In this document: positions 9,323 through 18,931 of the stretch, in pieces
Layout: each line of letters starts with the position of its first letter
Position numbering within the stretch: position 1 is the first letter of the stretch
Assembly: GCF_003664595.1 (NCBI RefSeq)
Contig: NZ_QXPZ01000022.1
Location: 1-64,000 of the forward strand
Direction of reading: 5' to 3'
DNA length: 64,000 nt
DNA from: Atopobacter sp. AH10
GTDB lineage: Bacteria > Bacillota > Bacilli > Lactobacillales > Aerococcaceae
Position numbers and translations under genes: made by a program
Notes under the pieces: model-generated
Seen by the model: the letters and a program-made list of their open reading frames with translations, nothing else
The model's database searches: none
What the model was told of the DNA's origin: nothing

Positions 9323-10549
9323 CTAAACTTGGGCGGCTTTTTCAATAATGGCAATAACGACTTGAGCGGCTTTTTCCATAGACTCAGCTGAAGTAAATTC
9401 AAAGCGGCCGTGGAAGTTTTCTCCTCCGACAAAAATATTCGGAGTAGCTAGCCCCATATAGGAAATCTTACTCCCATCAGTTCCACCACGAATTGGACGT
9501 TTCAAGACTTTAACCCCAACAGATTTCATGGCTTCTTCTGCTAAGGACATCACTTGAGGAAGCTGATCAATAATTTCTTTCATATTGTAATATTGATCGA
9601 ACAAATCTAGTTTAATGCGTCCAGGATAACGTTCATTCATTTGATCAACACAATCTTGAATAAAAGTTTTGCGATAATTGAATAGGGTTCGGTCAAAATC
9701 ACGAATGATTAAATCTAATACCATTTCTTCAACAGAACCATTTAAATTAGTGGCGTGATAGAAGCCTTTTCTTCCATCCGTACGTTCAGGAACATCGGAT
9801 TCTGGTAGCATATCTAAAAATTGCCGAACCAATTCAATCGCATTGACCATGTGTCCTTTAGCTGTACCTGTATGCACATTTTTACCTTGGAAGTGGATAA
9901 TAGCTTTGGCGGCATGGAATGTTTCGTCTTGCAGTTCACCTACTGGTCCTCCATCAAGAGTATAGGCAAAGTCACAAGCAAAATGCTCAACATCAAAATG
10001 ATCTGCTCCTCGTCCAATTTCTTCGTCTGGGCCAAAAGCAACACGAACTTTCCCATGAGGAATTTCTGGATGTTGCAAGAAGTAATGCATTGCTGTCACG
10101 ATTTCTGCAATACCAGCCTTGTCATCTGCACCTAGTAAGGTATGTCCTGAAGTGGTGACCATTGTATGCCCAATATAATTCAAAAGATTTGGAAAATCGT
10201 CTGGGTCTAAATACAAGCCAGCTTCTTCATCTAGGGGCAGTTTCAAGCCATCATAATTAGGATGAATTCTAGGCAAGACATTCTTACTTTCAAAATCTGC
10301 CGTATCCACATGGGCGATAAAACCAATAGTAGGTATATTTTTGTCAGTTGTTGCAGGTAAAGTTGCTGTTAGAAAGCCGTTCTTTTCATTGTAAAAGACT
10401 TCTGATAGCCCCATTTCTTCCAACTCTTTCGCCAATCGTTTGGAAAACTCAACTTGACTTTTTGTCGTTGGGATAGTGTGGCTGGATTCATCAGAACGCG
10501 TATCAAAAGTACAGTAATGGACTAAACGTTCAACTAATTCATCTTTCAT
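9323..10549 (-). CDS. pepT: Peptidase T (aminotripeptidase)
   Basis: A cytoplasmic M20 metallopeptidase that removes the N-terminal residue from tripeptides, recycling peptides taken up from the medium. The 408-residue protein shows the zinc-site motifs in order: GFIAHVDTADF, TLLGADDKAGIAEI (bridging Asp), FGPDEEIGRGADHFD (catalytic Glu and zinc Glu), TLDGG and, near the C-terminus, PIRGGTDGSKIS and GGENFHGRFEF with the last histidine ligand. A TTG three bases upstream is in frame, but AGGAGG lies seven bases before ATG 10549. It is a single gene bounded by its own terminator, with a long inverted repeat upstream. Confidence 0.96.
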   Translation of the reverse strand: MKDELVERLVHYCTFDTRSDESSHTIPTTKSQVEFSKRLAKELEEMGLSEVFYNEKNGFLTATLPATTDKNIPTIGFIAHVDTADFESKNVLPRIHPNYDGLKLPLDEEAGLYLDPDDFPNLLNYIGHTMVTTSGHTLLGADDKAGIAEIVTAMHYFLQHPEIPHGKVRVAFGPDEEIGRGADHFDVEHFACDFAYTLDGGPVGELQDETFHAAKAIIHFQGKNVHTGTAKGHMVNAIELVRQFLDMLPESDVPERTDGRKGFYHATNLNGSVEEMVLDLIIRDFDRTLFNYRKTFIQDCVDQMNERYPGRIKLDLFDQYYNMKEIIDQLPQVMSLAEEAMKSVGVKVLKRPIRGGTDGSKISYMGLATPNIFVGGENFHGRFEFTSAESMEKAAQVVIAIIEKAAQV

Positions 10550-10595
10550 CAATAAACCTCCTAAGTGACCGAATTTCTATCCTTTAATAGCTAAT

Positions 10596-10637
10596 GAACA
10601 CACTTATTGTACACCTAAAAGGCCAATAAGTGTGTTC
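10596..10637. repeat. 14-bp perfect inverted repeat between nif3 and pepT
   Basis: GAACACACTTATTG (10596-10609) and CAATAAGTGTGTTC (10624-10637) form perfect arms around a 14-base spacer. No U-tract follows in either direction, so it is not a standard intrinsic terminator. On the minus strand a TACAAT (-10-like) lies across the spacer and arm. It could be an operator for pepT or a U-less terminator/processing hairpin for the nif3 operon. Confidence 0.7.
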
Positions 10638-10665
10638 TGAGATGAAAATAATTCTTTTAGAAAGC

Positions 10666-11691
10666 TTAAGCCAAGCGGAATGGATCAGTCGAGATTTTTG
10701 AGGCAATGACTTCTAATTCTGGGCAATTCTTTTTGAGCCAAATCGGTAATTCTTCACGAATAATAGCCTCCATAAAGTGCCCAGGATCTATGGCCATTAA
10801 AGGTAGAGACTCTATATCATGACTGGTATGATAGTAGAGATCCCCTGTTATGAGGACGTCTGCCCCTTTTGATACAGCTTGCTGATAAAAAGAGCCTCCA
10901 TCACCAGCTAAAATAGCGACTCTAGAAACATGATCAACCTGCCCTACTAAGCGAACATTTTTCCAATTGAAGAGTTGCTTGACCAGCCGGATGAAGTCTT
11001 TTGCTGGTAGACTGTCTTCTAAATTCCCAATTCGCCCTAGACCGACACTTTCTGTATCAAGACTAGGCCTAACGTCAACAGATAATAATACCCCCTCATG
11101 GGCTAAGTGATGGATAAAAGCATCCATTTCATTTTGGTAGCTAGCAAGGACAGTACAAGCATAGTGATATTCCCCATTCTCAATCCATTGAGACCATTCG
11201 ATATCTCTTTGCCCTAAACTAAATTTTACAGGCCAGTCGATTGCTTCTAGCTCATTAGTTATATCAAGGGAACAGACTAATTGGACATCGATCAAAGGTA
11301 AATCTTTGGTCTTTTCTAAGACCTCTAGATGGTTGAGACCTAATTTCTTTGCAAACCAGTCATTCATCCCTCCTGCTACAATGTCTAAATTAGTATGAGC
11401 TGAATACACACTGATACCTGCTTTAATTAAATCCATAACCATCTTTTCTTGTACCCGATCATAACGTAAATGTCGCAAAGGTCGAAAGACAAGTGGATGG
11501 TGAGAAAATATCAAATCAATCTTGTTTTCAATGGCTTCTTTGACAATTGAAGGGCGGACATCCAAGCTGACTAAAACTCTCGTAATTTCCTGGTCTGGAT
11601 CCCCAACTTGTAAGCCAACTGGATCATCTTTATAACGTAGAGAGATCGGACAGGCCTCTTCAAATTGTTGGATTAAGTCCCTTAATTTCAT
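10666..11691 (-). CDS. Nif3-like dinuclear metal centre protein (YqfO family)
   Basis: A member of the conserved NIF3/YqfO family, once annotated as GTP cyclohydrolase I type 2; the true cellular role is unsettled. Metal-binding histidines are visible in FSHHPLVF (His64, His65), YSAHTNLD and DPGHFMEAI (about 309). At 341 residues it is the long form, with a PII/CutA-like insert at roughly 125-230 between the two halves of the metal domain. It overlaps trmK by 32 bases, an arrangement shared with Bacillus, and is last in the engB-dnaG-rpoD-trmK-nif3 run. AAAGGAGG before the ATG inside trmK supports the start. Confidence 0.93.
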   Translation of the reverse strand: MKLRDLIQQFEEACPISLRYKDDPVGLQVGDPDQEITRVLVSLDVRPSIVKEAIENKIDLIFSHHPLVFRPLRHLRYDRVQEKMVMDLIKAGISVYSAHTNLDIVAGGMNDWFAKKLGLNHLEVLEKTKDLPLIDVQLVCSLDITNELEAIDWPVKFSLGQRDIEWSQWIENGEYHYACTVLASYQNEMDAFIHHLAHEGVLLSVDVRPSLDTESVGLGRIGNLEDSLPAKDFIRLVKQLFNWKNVRLVGQVDHVSRVAILAGDGGSFYQQAVSKGADVLITGDLYYHTSHDIESLPLMAIDPGHFMEAIIREELPIWLKKNCPELEVIASKISTDPFRLA

Positions 11692-12376
11692 CCAAAACCT
11701 CCTTTAACCACTGCAATCGAACTTTAACCAAGAGCACTTGGGGATGACCTTCTGGTAATTGTTGAAGCACCTTGTTCCAATGTTTGAATTGACGTTGATA
11801 TCTTTCTAGAACAAGGGCATCACTTGAAGCTTTAGTGAGTAATATAGGTCCCATAAAATACTCTTTATCTGATAAAATAGTTTCATCTAAACTTGGCTCA
11901 GCTACGATAATAGGATAGACATGACCTTTTTCATAAACAAGAGTCTCTTCAACGATTTTCAAGGATAAGGCTGAAATTTGTCTCCGCAATTCTTCTTCAC
12001 CGACGTTTGCTTGCAAAACAAAACGCTTAATGGATGAAAAAGCAGGGTTTTTAGCTCCTTCAGCCAAAATTTTACTCATCAAGTCCCCGCCCATACCACA
12101 AATCGACACCACATCAATTGGATCAGTTACTTTCAAGACAGAAAAGCCATCACCCAAGCGGCCTTCAATAACAGATGCAAACCCTGCTTCTTGAATCTTT
12201 TCTATAGAGTGCTTCAGAGGACCTGGCGCGACTTCCCCTGCAATTGCCCCTTTTATCTGTCCCTTTTCCATCAAGGAAATAGGTAAATAGGCATGATCAC
12301 TCCCTATATCTAAAAGATAGGAGCCCTTTTTAATATAGCTTGCTACTTTAGTTAATCGTTTGGATAAGGTCACCAT
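11660..12376 (-). CDS. trmK: tRNA (adenine(22)-N1)-methyltransferase TrmK
   Basis: An S-adenosylmethionine-dependent Rossmann methyltransferase that makes m1A22 in tRNA. The 238-residue protein begins with LSKRLTKVASYI, then the SAM-binding motif LLDIGSDHAYLPISL (about 22-36) and the motif SICGMGGDLMSKIL typical of this family. Its ATG overlaps the rpoD stop in TAATG, so it is translationally coupled to rpoD, and nif3 begins inside its 3' end. The trmK-nif3 pair behind rpoD is conserved in Firmicutes. Confidence 0.94.
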   Translation of the reverse strand: MVTLSKRLTKVASYIKKGSYLLDIGSDHAYLPISLMEKGQIKGAIAGEVAPGPLKHSIEKIQEAGFASVIEGRLGDGFSVLKVTDPIDVVSICGMGGDLMSKILAEGAKNPAFSSIKRFVLQANVGEEELRRQISALSLKIVEETLVYEKGHVYPIIVAEPSLDETILSDKEYFMGPILLTKASSDALVLERYQRQFKHWNKVLQQLPEGHPQVLLVKVRLQWLKEVLDEIKGLNPTI

Positions 12377-13518
12377 TATTCTAAGAAATCCTTTAATTGT
12401 TTGGAGCGACTTGGATGTTTTAATTTACGGAGCGCCTTGGCTTCGATTTGCCGAATCCGTTCACGTGTCACACCAAAAACTTTCCCAACTTCTTCTAAAG
12501 TCTTTACTTCATTATTGTGCTCTTCTGAAAGGCCAAAACGTAACTTCAAGACATTTTCTTCACGATCTGTCAATTGCTCTAAGACATCATCTAATTGTTC
12601 CCGAAGAAGAGTAGCTGTTGTATGGTCGGATGGACTAGTTGCCCCCTCATCCTCGATGAAATCACCCAGATGTGAGTCATTTTCTTCCCCAATCGGCGTT
12701 TCAAGTGATACAGGCTCTTGAGCAATTTTTAGGATACCGCGCACTTTTTCAGTGGACAGATCCATTTCTGCACCAATTTCTTCTGGAGTAGGTTCTCTTC
12801 CTAAATCTTGTAGCAATTGCCTTTGAACACGAACTAATTTATTAATCGTTTCTACCATATGAACAGGAATTCTGATCGTTCGAGCTTGATCTGCGATAGC
12901 CCGAGTAATCGCTTGACGAATCCACCAAGTAGCATATGTCGAGAATTTAAAGCCTTTCGTGTAGTCGAATTTTTCAACTGCTTTCATCAAACCCATATTG
13001 CCTTCTTGAATTAAATCAAGGAACTGCATTCCCCGACCCACATATCGTTTGGCAATAGATACAACTAAACGTAAGTTAGCTTCTGCTAGTTCTTGTTTAG
13101 CGATCGTATCTCCTTCTTGAATACGTTTTGCTAAATCAACTTCTTCATCAGCAGTTAACAAAGGCACTCGACCAATTTCTTTAAGGTACATCCGAACTGA
13201 GTCATTGATTTTAACTCCAGTAGGCACACCAGCATTTTCGGCGACAGTTTTATCTAATTCCTCATCACTATCTTGACCGGAATTCTTCAATTGGGCTTTT
13301 GTTGGACCCCCATCTACATCCACAACTGAGACACCTGCATCTTCAAATTTTTGAATCAAATCTTCCATTTGTTCAGCATTCAATTGGTAAGGAGTAACTA
13401 ATTTTTCCGTTAATTCATCATAAAGAATTTGCCCAAATAATTTCTTTTGAGCGATTAAGGTCTTAGTATCTCTTTTGAATGCGTTGGAAGTCATTTCTTT
13501 TTTATTGTTATCTGTCAT
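12376..13518 (-). CDS. rpoD: RNA polymerase primary sigma factor (SigA/RpoD)
   Basis: The housekeeping sigma factor that directs RNA polymerase to -35/-10 promoters. The 380-residue protein has an acidic region 1.1, region 1.2 ([16 protein letters not shown]), region 2 with [20 protein letters not shown] and the -10 reading helix around [14 protein letters not shown], region 3, and region 4 ending in [17 protein letters not shown] with the -35 helix-turn-helix. It is of normal length. Its ribosome site GGAGGG lies inside the end of dnaG, whose stop is four bases before this ATG. This is the macromolecular-synthesis operon without rpsU. Confidence 0.98.
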   Translation of the reverse strand: MTDNNKKEMTSNAFKRDTKTLIAQKKLFGQILYDELTEKLVTPYQLNAEQMEDLIQKFEDAGVSVVDVDGGPTKAQLKNSGQDSDEELDKTVAENAGVPTGVKINDSVRMYLKEIGRVPLLTADEEVDLAKRIQEGDTIAKQELAEANLRLVVSIAKRYVGRGMQFLDLIQEGNMGLMKAVEKFDYTKGFKFSTYATWWIRQAITRAIADQARTIRIPVHMVETINKLVRVQRQLLQDLGREPTPEEIGAEMDLSTEKVRGILKIAQEPVSLETPIGEENDSHLGDFIEDEGATSPSDHTTATLLREQLDDVLEQLTDREENVLKLRFGLSEEHNNEVKTLEEVGKVFGVTRERIRQIEAKALRKLKHPSRSKQLKDFLE

Positions 13519-13522
13519 TATC

Positions 13523-15361
13523 CTATCCCTCCAAATGCTGAGAATGTCTAATGGTCTTAATTAATTGTTGTGCTAGTTCTTTTGCTTTCAATAAATCGCC
13601 TTGCCGGCTTGCCTCCTCTATTGCCTCTTTCAATTGTTTCACTTTTATTTGGGCTTGATAACCACTGGTCATGGATAGAATCAAGTCTTCTATTTCTTCT
13701 TCTTTTGCCTTGCCAGGATAATCTCCTGACATAAGAGCGGACACTAAGCTTGCTTGTTTCCCTGCTGGAATAAAAGTCAGTAAATGCGCTATATGAAAAG
13801 GAGCCTGGTAAGTTTTATGATAATCTTCCAGAAACCAGTAGAGAACCTGAAAATCTTCATTTGGAAAAGAAATATCCTTCCCTTGAATCATGGCCCAAGC
13901 ACCTTCGTCTGACATCAGACGATAAAGTAATTGCCTTTGAGCCCTATCGTAATTTGTCAAGATATCTGGCATAGGAAGAAGAACTTCATCTTTTAGAGGC
14001 CGTTTGAAAGGAATTTTCTTCTTATCTATCTGAGGAAGTTCTTCAAAGCTTTCCTCTAAGAGCCGAATAGGGACTTTTAAAAGTTCACTTAGTTGCTGAA
14101 AAACAAGATTGCGCTTTATAGGCGTTTGCCCTCGTAATTTAGGTAAAATTTTTGTTAAATAAATTTCTTTATCATGGGCATTGTCGAGATTATATTGATC
14201 AGCATAGAATCTCAGATAAAAATCCACGAAAGATTCTCGTTTATGCTGGTAGTGACGCTGGAAGGATTCAGCTCCATAGCGTTGAATATACTCGTCTGGA
14301 TCCATCCCAGGAGGCAGTGGAAGAACATATATCTCATTAACTCCCATTGAAAGGAGCAGATTGATCGCACGATCTGTTGCTTTTTGCCCCGCTTTGTCTC
14401 CATCGTAACCTAATATAAAAGTAGAGCTGAGTTGTTTTAGACGCTTTACTTGCTCACTCGTTAGACTAGTCCCCATTGAAGCAACAGTTTGTTTTATTCC
14501 AGCTCCGTAGACACTAATGACGTCCATGTAGCCTTCTAAAAGGAAGACTTCTTGCTGGCTTTTAATCGCTTTATGGGCCAGATCTAAATTAAAGAGAAAT
14601 TTACTCTTATGAAATAACCGTGTTTCAGGACTATTGATATACTTAGCAGAAGATAGTGCATCTTCTTCTTTGGCCTCTCCTAAACGTCTTCCAGACAAGC
14701 CCACAAGCTGCCCTTCTTCATTTCGTAAAGGAATAATCAGACGGTCATAGAAACGGCTAATCCAATCTGCAGAAGAAGCTCCATCTTTTCTCGGAATAAA
14801 AAGCCCTGTTGCTTCCATTAGCTCTGTATCCTCGATAGCCTCTTTCGGAAGAACAGAAGACAACAAAAGACGGTTTGAAGGCGCATAGCCTATCTGGAAT
14901 TCCTCTTGCAATTCTAGAGACATGCCTCTTTGTTTGACGTATGCCCTAGCTTTTTCTCCGCCTTGAGTGTGGAGGTAGCTATGATGAAAAAAAGCCGAAG
15001 CCTTGGAAATTATATCTATAGCAGGATCAACACTTAGCTTCCTTTTAACCTGTGTTTGAATCTGATTAGCCACAGAAAGATGTGCACGATCAGCCAAATT
15101 TTTTAAAGCTTCGCTAAAAGAGCAATTTTCTATTTCCATTATAAAGCCAAGCGCATTGCCTCCCCTACCACAAGAAAAGCAATGATAAAGTTGTTTTTCT
15201 GGATTTATAGAGAAAGATGGCGTTTTTTCCTCATGAAATGGACAGGAGCCAAAATAGTTACGACCCACTTTTTTTAGATCAATATATTCTTCTACTAGGC
15301 TCAGTATATCTGTAGCCTCTAAAACTTGATCTATAATAGTTTGGTCAATTTTTTTCCCCAT
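13523..15361 (-). CDS. dnaG: DNA primase
   Basis: Synthesises RNA primers for lagging-strand replication with the DnaB-type helicase. The 612-residue protein has the N-terminal CHC2 zinc finger (Cys40, His43, Cys61, Cys64), the RNA polymerase core with [11 protein letters not shown] and GYDGDKAG of the Toprim fold (about 270-325), and a C-terminal helicase-interaction domain from about 450. Its start has CGGAG nine bases upstream, inside the end of engB, and only two bases separate the genes. Coupling to rpoD downstream is usual in bacteria. Confidence 0.98.
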   Translation of the reverse strand: MGKKIDQTIIDQVLEATDILSLVEEYIDLKKVGRNYFGSCPFHEEKTPSFSINPEKQLYHCFSCGRGGNALGFIMEIENCSFSEALKNLADRAHLSVANQIQTQVKRKLSVDPAIDIISKASAFFHHSYLHTQGGEKARAYVKQRGMSLELQEEFQIGYAPSNRLLLSSVLPKEAIEDTELMEATGLFIPRKDGASSADWISRFYDRLIIPLRNEEGQLVGLSGRRLGEAKEEDALSSAKYINSPETRLFHKSKFLFNLDLAHKAIKSQQEVFLLEGYMDVISVYGAGIKQTVASMGTSLTSEQVKRLKQLSSTFILGYDGDKAGQKATDRAINLLLSMGVNEIYVLPLPPGMDPDEYIQRYGAESFQRHYQHKRESFVDFYLRFYADQYNLDNAHDKEIYLTKILPKLRGQTPIKRNLVFQQLSELLKVPIRLLEESFEELPQIDKKKIPFKRPLKDEVLLPMPDILTNYDRAQRQLLYRLMSDEGAWAMIQGKDISFPNEDFQVLYWFLEDYHKTYQAPFHIAHLLTFIPAGKQASLVSALMSGDYPGKAKEEEIEDLILSMTSGYQAQIKVKQLKEAIEEASRQGDLLKAKELAQQLIKTIRHSQHLEG

Positions 15362-15363
15362 GG

Positions 15364-15954
15364 TTATGTCTCCGAAATAGCCTCAGCAAAAAGATCAGTT
15401 AAGGCTTCAACGCCTTGACCAGATATAGCTGAGAAACGATAATAGCAGTCATCATCTGGAATAGCAAAGGCTTTTTTTATTTGTTGAAATTGACCCTCTT
15501 GTTGGTTTTTCTTTACTTTGTCCACCTTGGTCAAAATAATCCGAAAAGGCAAGTCTAATTCTGCTAGAAAATCTACCATGTCAATATCAGTTGGCATAGG
15601 CATATGGCGAAAATCAACAACAAGCCCCACCAAGACAAGTTTTTTACGATTGACCAAATAGCTTTGCAACATTTTTATCCAATTTGCTCGTTGACTTTTT
15701 GATACTTTGGCATAGCCATAACCTGGTACATCTACAAGGAAAAAGGATCGATTCATCTTATAAAAATTTAAAGTCTGCGTTTTCCCAGGTTTAGAAGACG
15801 TTTTGGCGAGTGACTTACGGTTAGTCACCCGATTGATTAAGGACGACTTGCCAACATTTGAACGACCCACCAAAGCAATTTCAGGTAAAAATTCACTAGG
15901 ATACTGCTTGGCTTGAACTGCTGAACAAATAAATTCCGCATCTTGAATTCGCAT
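15364..15954 (-). CDS. engB: Ribosome-biogenesis GTPase EngB (YsxC/YihA)
   Basis: A small essential GTPase that helps assemble the 50S ribosomal subunit. The 196-residue protein shows G1 GRSNVGKSSLIN (about 31-42), a G2/switch region SSKPGKTQTLNFY, G3 DVPGYGYAKV, G4 LTKVDK and G5 FSAISGQG. AGGAGG six bases before the ATG supports the start. It is the first gene of the engB-dnaG-rpoD-trmK-nif3 cluster, 142 bases after clpX with a hairpin between. In Bacillus this GTPase gene is next to lon and clpX, so the position fits. Confidence 0.97.
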   Translation of the reverse strand: MRIQDAEFICSAVQAKQYPSEFLPEIALVGRSNVGKSSLINRVTNRKSLAKTSSKPGKTQTLNFYKMNRSFFLVDVPGYGYAKVSKSQRANWIKMLQSYLVNRKKLVLVGLVVDFRHMPMPTDIDMVDFLAELDLPFRIILTKVDKVKKNQQEGQFQQIKKAFAIPDDDCYYRFSAISGQGVEALTDLFAEAISET

Positions 15955-16042
15955 AGAAACCTCCTCTTCCTAAAAATAACAGACGATACCCTATTAGTCC
16001 CTAGTAAAGTCGCTAAAGAGTAATGAGTTAGAATCAAAAGGA

Positions 16043-16080
16043 GTAAACAGGTAAAAGCATTAAGCATTTAACCTGTTTAC
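16043..16080 (-). terminator. Inverted repeat after clpX, possible weak terminator
   Basis: GTAAACAGGT (16043-16052) and ACCTGTTTAC (16071-16080) are perfect 10-bp arms around an 18-base loop that itself repeats AGCATT twice. On the minus strand only TCCTTTTGATT follows, a poor U-tract. It may terminate clpX partly and let some transcripts run into engB. Confidence 0.5.
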
Positions 16081-16096
16081 ACAATTACCCTTTGAC

Positions 16097-17356
16097 CTAT
16101 TTATTAAAATTAAGGCGTTTCCCCTCTTTATCATAAATTAAAGGTAAACGAGTTCCCTTAACACTTGCTTCAGTAATGACTACTTTAGCAATTTCTGGCC
16201 TACTTGGCACTTCATACATAATCTCTAACATAAGATTTTCGATTATAGAACGAAGGCCACGAGCTCCAGTGTCACGCTCATCAGCTAGTTTAGCAATAGC
16301 AGAAAGAGCCTCTTTTTTAAACTCTAATTCAACGTTTTCAAGAGCCATTAAATAGCTGTATTGTTTCACCAATGAATTCTTTGGCTCAGTCAGAATATTG
16401 ACGAGATCATCCTCACTTAATTTTTCAAGTGTTGAGATCACAGGTAATCGTCCAATAAACTCTGGGATTAAGCCAAAACTTCTTAAGTCTTCGGGAATGA
16501 CTTGCTCCATAATAGTTTTGGATTCATCAACTTTTTCACTAGTTGATCCAAATCCAATCACTTTAGCACCTAATCTTTCCTTAACAATGGTTTCAATGCC
16601 TTCAAATGCTCCACCAACAATAAAGAGAATATTGCTCGTATCCATTTGGATCATTTCTTGTTGAGGGTGTTTGCGCCCTCCTTGTGGTGGAACGGAAGCA
16701 ATCGTCCCTTCTAAAATCTTTAAGAGAGCCTGTTGAACACCTTCCCCCGATACATCACGGGTAATCGACACATTTTCGCTTTTGCGAGCAATCTTATCAA
16801 TTTCATCAATGTAGATGATCCCATGTTCAGCTCTTTCCACATCATAGTTAGTGGCTTGTAAGAGTTTTAAGAGGATATTTTCAACATCCTCGCCAACATA
16901 ACCAGCTTCAGTTAATGTCGTAGCATCTGCAATTGCAAAGGGAACATTAAGAATACGCGCTAACATTTGTGCCAAAAAAGTTTTCCCTGACCCTGTAGGT
17001 CCGATTAAGCATATATTAGATTTTTGCAGTTCGACTTCTTCTTCCTTAGCTTTAGAAGCTGTAGCTCTTAATTCACAAATCCGTTTAAAATGATTATATA
17101 CAGCAACAGCAAGAGCTTTTTTTGCCCTTTCTTGGCCGATAACATATTGGTTCAAGCCCTCAACAATTTCATAAGGGGTTAAAAGCGAGATATCTTCATC
17201 GATTTTTTCGGCTGATTGGTCCTCGATTATCTTTTTACAAAGATCGACACACTCATAACAAATAGATACTCCAGGTCCAACAATAATATCTCCTGCTGCT
17301 TCTTCTTGCGACCGACCGCAAAATGAGCAATGGATAGGTTCTTTGCTTTTAGACAT
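16097..17356 (-). CDS. clpX: ATP-dependent Clp protease ATP-binding subunit ClpX
   Basis: An AAA+ unfoldase that feeds substrates to the ClpP peptidase. The 419-residue protein has the N-terminal zinc-binding domain (CSFCG...CYECVDLC, about 10-40), Walker [13 protein letters not shown] (about 118-129), the GYVGED pore loop, Walker [12 protein letters not shown], the sensor/arginine-finger region [14 protein letters not shown], and the C-terminal small domain ending near [11 protein letters not shown]. It follows tig with an 87-base gap holding a stem-loop. No CtsR or CIRCE operator is visible upstream. AGGAGAGGTG supports the start. Confidence 0.98.
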   Translation of the reverse strand: MSKSKEPIHCSFCGRSQEEAAGDIIVGPGVSICYECVDLCKKIIEDQSAEKIDEDISLLTPYEIVEGLNQYVIGQERAKKALAVAVYNHFKRICELRATASKAKEEEVELQKSNICLIGPTGSGKTFLAQMLARILNVPFAIADATTLTEAGYVGEDVENILLKLLQATNYDVERAEHGIIYIDEIDKIARKSENVSITRDVSGEGVQQALLKILEGTIASVPPQGGRKHPQQEMIQMDTSNILFIVGGAFEGIETIVKERLGAKVIGFGSTSEKVDESKTIMEQVIPEDLRSFGLIPEFIGRLPVISTLEKLSEDDLVNILTEPKNSLVKQYSYLMALENVELEFKKEALSAIAKLADERDTGARGLRSIIENLMLEIMYEVPSRPEIAKVVITEASVKGTRLPLIYDKEGKRLNFNK

Positions 17357-17384
17357 TTATTCACCTCTCCTATAGGGCTTAATG

Positions 17385-17418
17385 GCGAAAACAGGCGGAC
17401 CTTCATCCGCCTGTTCGC
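17385..17418 (-). terminator. Stem-loop between tig and clpX without a U-tract
   Basis: GCGAAAACAGGCGGA (17385-17399) pairs with TCCGCCTGTTCGC (17406-17418), with one extra base on one side and a six-base loop. On the minus strand CATTAAGCCC follows, not a U-run. It may be an RNA-processing or partial-termination hairpin that lowers clpX relative to tig. Confidence 0.5.
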
Positions 17419-17443
17419 TTTATCTTTGTTATGCTTGATTGAG

Positions 17444-18727
17444 TTATTTTTCTACGACAGAATCAACAATCAAGGCCAAAGCTTTCTTTAACTTGATATC
17501 AGAAGAAAGCATTTCTTTAGAAACGGCTTGACGGACTTTTTCAGCTTCCATTTCGTAAGTTTCAGCTAATTCCTTGATTTCTGCTTCAACTTCTTCATCT
17601 GTCACTTCAATCGCTTTATCTTTAACGATTGCTTCTAAGATCAAGTTAGTCTTGGTGCGAGTATCAGCACCTGCAGCGAATTGACTACGTAAGTCAGCTT
17701 CGCTAGTACCAGTGATTTGGTAATATAGTTCAGGATCAATCCCTTGACGGCGCAAGTTATTGAGGTAATGCTCTAATTGTTTGTCAATTTCTTGATCTAC
17801 CATAGCTTGAGGCAAGTCAACAATTGTTGCATTTTCAATAGCTTTGTTAATAGCTTCTTCTTGGATAGCATCGACAGCTGCTTCCTTTTTAGCATCAACT
17901 AATTCTTGACGTTTCGCAGCTTTCAAGTCTTCTAAAGTTTCGTATTCATCTGATACATCTTTAGCGAATTCATCATCTAGTTCTGGAAGTTCTTTTTCCT
18001 TCACTTCATGAACAGTTACTTCAAAACGAGCTTCTTTACCAGCTAGGTCAGCGGCATGGTATTGTTCTGGGAAGGTAACATTCACAGTCACTTGGTCGCC
18101 TTCTTTAGAACCGATCAATTGGTCTTCAAAACCTGGGATAAAGCTCTTGCTACCAAGTTCTAAGGCATGGTTTTTAGCTTCGCCACCTTCAAAAGCTTCA
18201 TCACCTACGAAACCTTTGTAGTCGATGATTACAGTGTCGCCTTCTTCAGCAGGAGCATCTTCTTTTAAGACGAGTTCAGCTAATTTTGCTCGTTCTGCTT
18301 CAATAGCTTTGTCCACATCTTCATCAGAAACTTCACGATCTTGTTTAGCAACTTCTAAGCCTTCATATTGGCCTAATTTTACTTCAGGTTTAACTGGGAC
18401 TTTAGCACTAACTGTCCATTCTTTACCCTTTTCAAGGCTTTCAATAGACAATTCTGGTTGACCTACAACATCAATTCCTGCTTCTTCAATAGCTTGTGTA
18501 TACACTACTGGCAAAATGTCATTCAAGGCGTCTTGATAAAGTGATTCTTCACCAAACATTTTATTAAAAATAGTGCGACTAACTTTCCCTTTACGGAAGC
18601 CAGGCACGTTTAAATTTTTCTTTACACGGTTAAATACGCGATCTACCGCTTCTTTGGATGTTTGTTCATCAATAGTAAATGTTAGTTTACCATATCCATT
18701 TTCTAATTTTTCGAAATTCGTTGACAT
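17444..18727 (-). CDS. tig: Trigger factor (ribosome-associated chaperone)
   Basis: A ribosome-bound chaperone that meets nascent chains at the exit tunnel. The 427-residue protein has the N-terminal ribosome-binding domain with the signature NVPGFRKGKVSR (about 40-51), an FKBP-type prolyl isomerase domain (about 150-240, with GDTVIIDYKGFVGDEAFEGG) and a long helical C-terminal chaperone domain. Upstream is a good promoter (TTTACA-17-TAAAAT) and GGAGG eight bases before the ATG. It is divergent from recU. Pairing of tig with clpX is common in bacteria. Confidence 0.98.
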   Translation of the reverse strand: MSTNFEKLENGYGKLTFTIDEQTSKEAVDRVFNRVKKNLNVPGFRKGKVSRTIFNKMFGEESLYQDALNDILPVVYTQAIEEAGIDVVGQPELSIESLEKGKEWTVSAKVPVKPEVKLGQYEGLEVAKQDREVSDEDVDKAIEAERAKLAELVLKEDAPAEEGDTVIIDYKGFVGDEAFEGGEAKNHALELGSKSFIPGFEDQLIGSKEGDQVTVNVTFPEQYHAADLAGKEARFEVTVHEVKEKELPELDDEFAKDVSDEYETLEDLKAAKRQELVDAKKEAAVDAIQEEAINKAIENATIVDLPQAMVDQEIDKQLEHYLNNLRRQGIDPELYYQITGTSEADLRSQFAAGADTRTKTNLILEAIVKDKAIEVTDEEVEAEIKELAETYEMEAEKVRQAVSKEMLSSDIKLKKALALIVDSVVEK

Positions 18728-18770
18728 GACGTAACCTCCACTGTTATATGAAAATATTGCATACTAAGTA

Positions 18771-18799
18771 ATTTTACTATAGAAATAGGGTCTTGTAAA
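18771..18799 (-). promoter_or_regulatory. tig promoter
   Basis: On the minus strand, -35 TTTACA (18794-18799), a 17-base spacer and -10 TAAAAT (18771-18776) lie about 45 bases upstream of the tig start. Confidence 0.65.
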
Positions 18800-18901
18800 C
18801 CATAAAGCCAGCATTCTCGCATTATTTTTCTGTTTTTTCGAAATGTTATGTAAAAGATAAATGAATTTCACAGTGATTTCTTCTGTTTTCTTTGCATGAT
18901 T

Positions 18902-18910
18902 TGGTATAAT
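18902..18910 (+). promoter_or_regulatory. Extended -10 promoter of recU-pbp1A
   Basis: TGGTATAAT at 18902-18910 is a perfect extended -10. It places the transcript start near 18917, and therefore excludes the in-frame ATG at 18896 as the recU start. Confidence 0.7.
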
Positions 18911-18931
18911 AAGGCAAGAAAGGGTGACACA

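Noticed and set aside
9821-10158. Two plus-strand open frames opposite pepT
   Set aside because: They are antisense to well-supported pepT codons, with no ribosome sites and no recognisable domains.
18896-18931. Upstream extension of RecU from ATG 18896
   Set aside because: The perfect extended -10 box at 18902-18910 lies inside it, so this ATG would not be transcribed.
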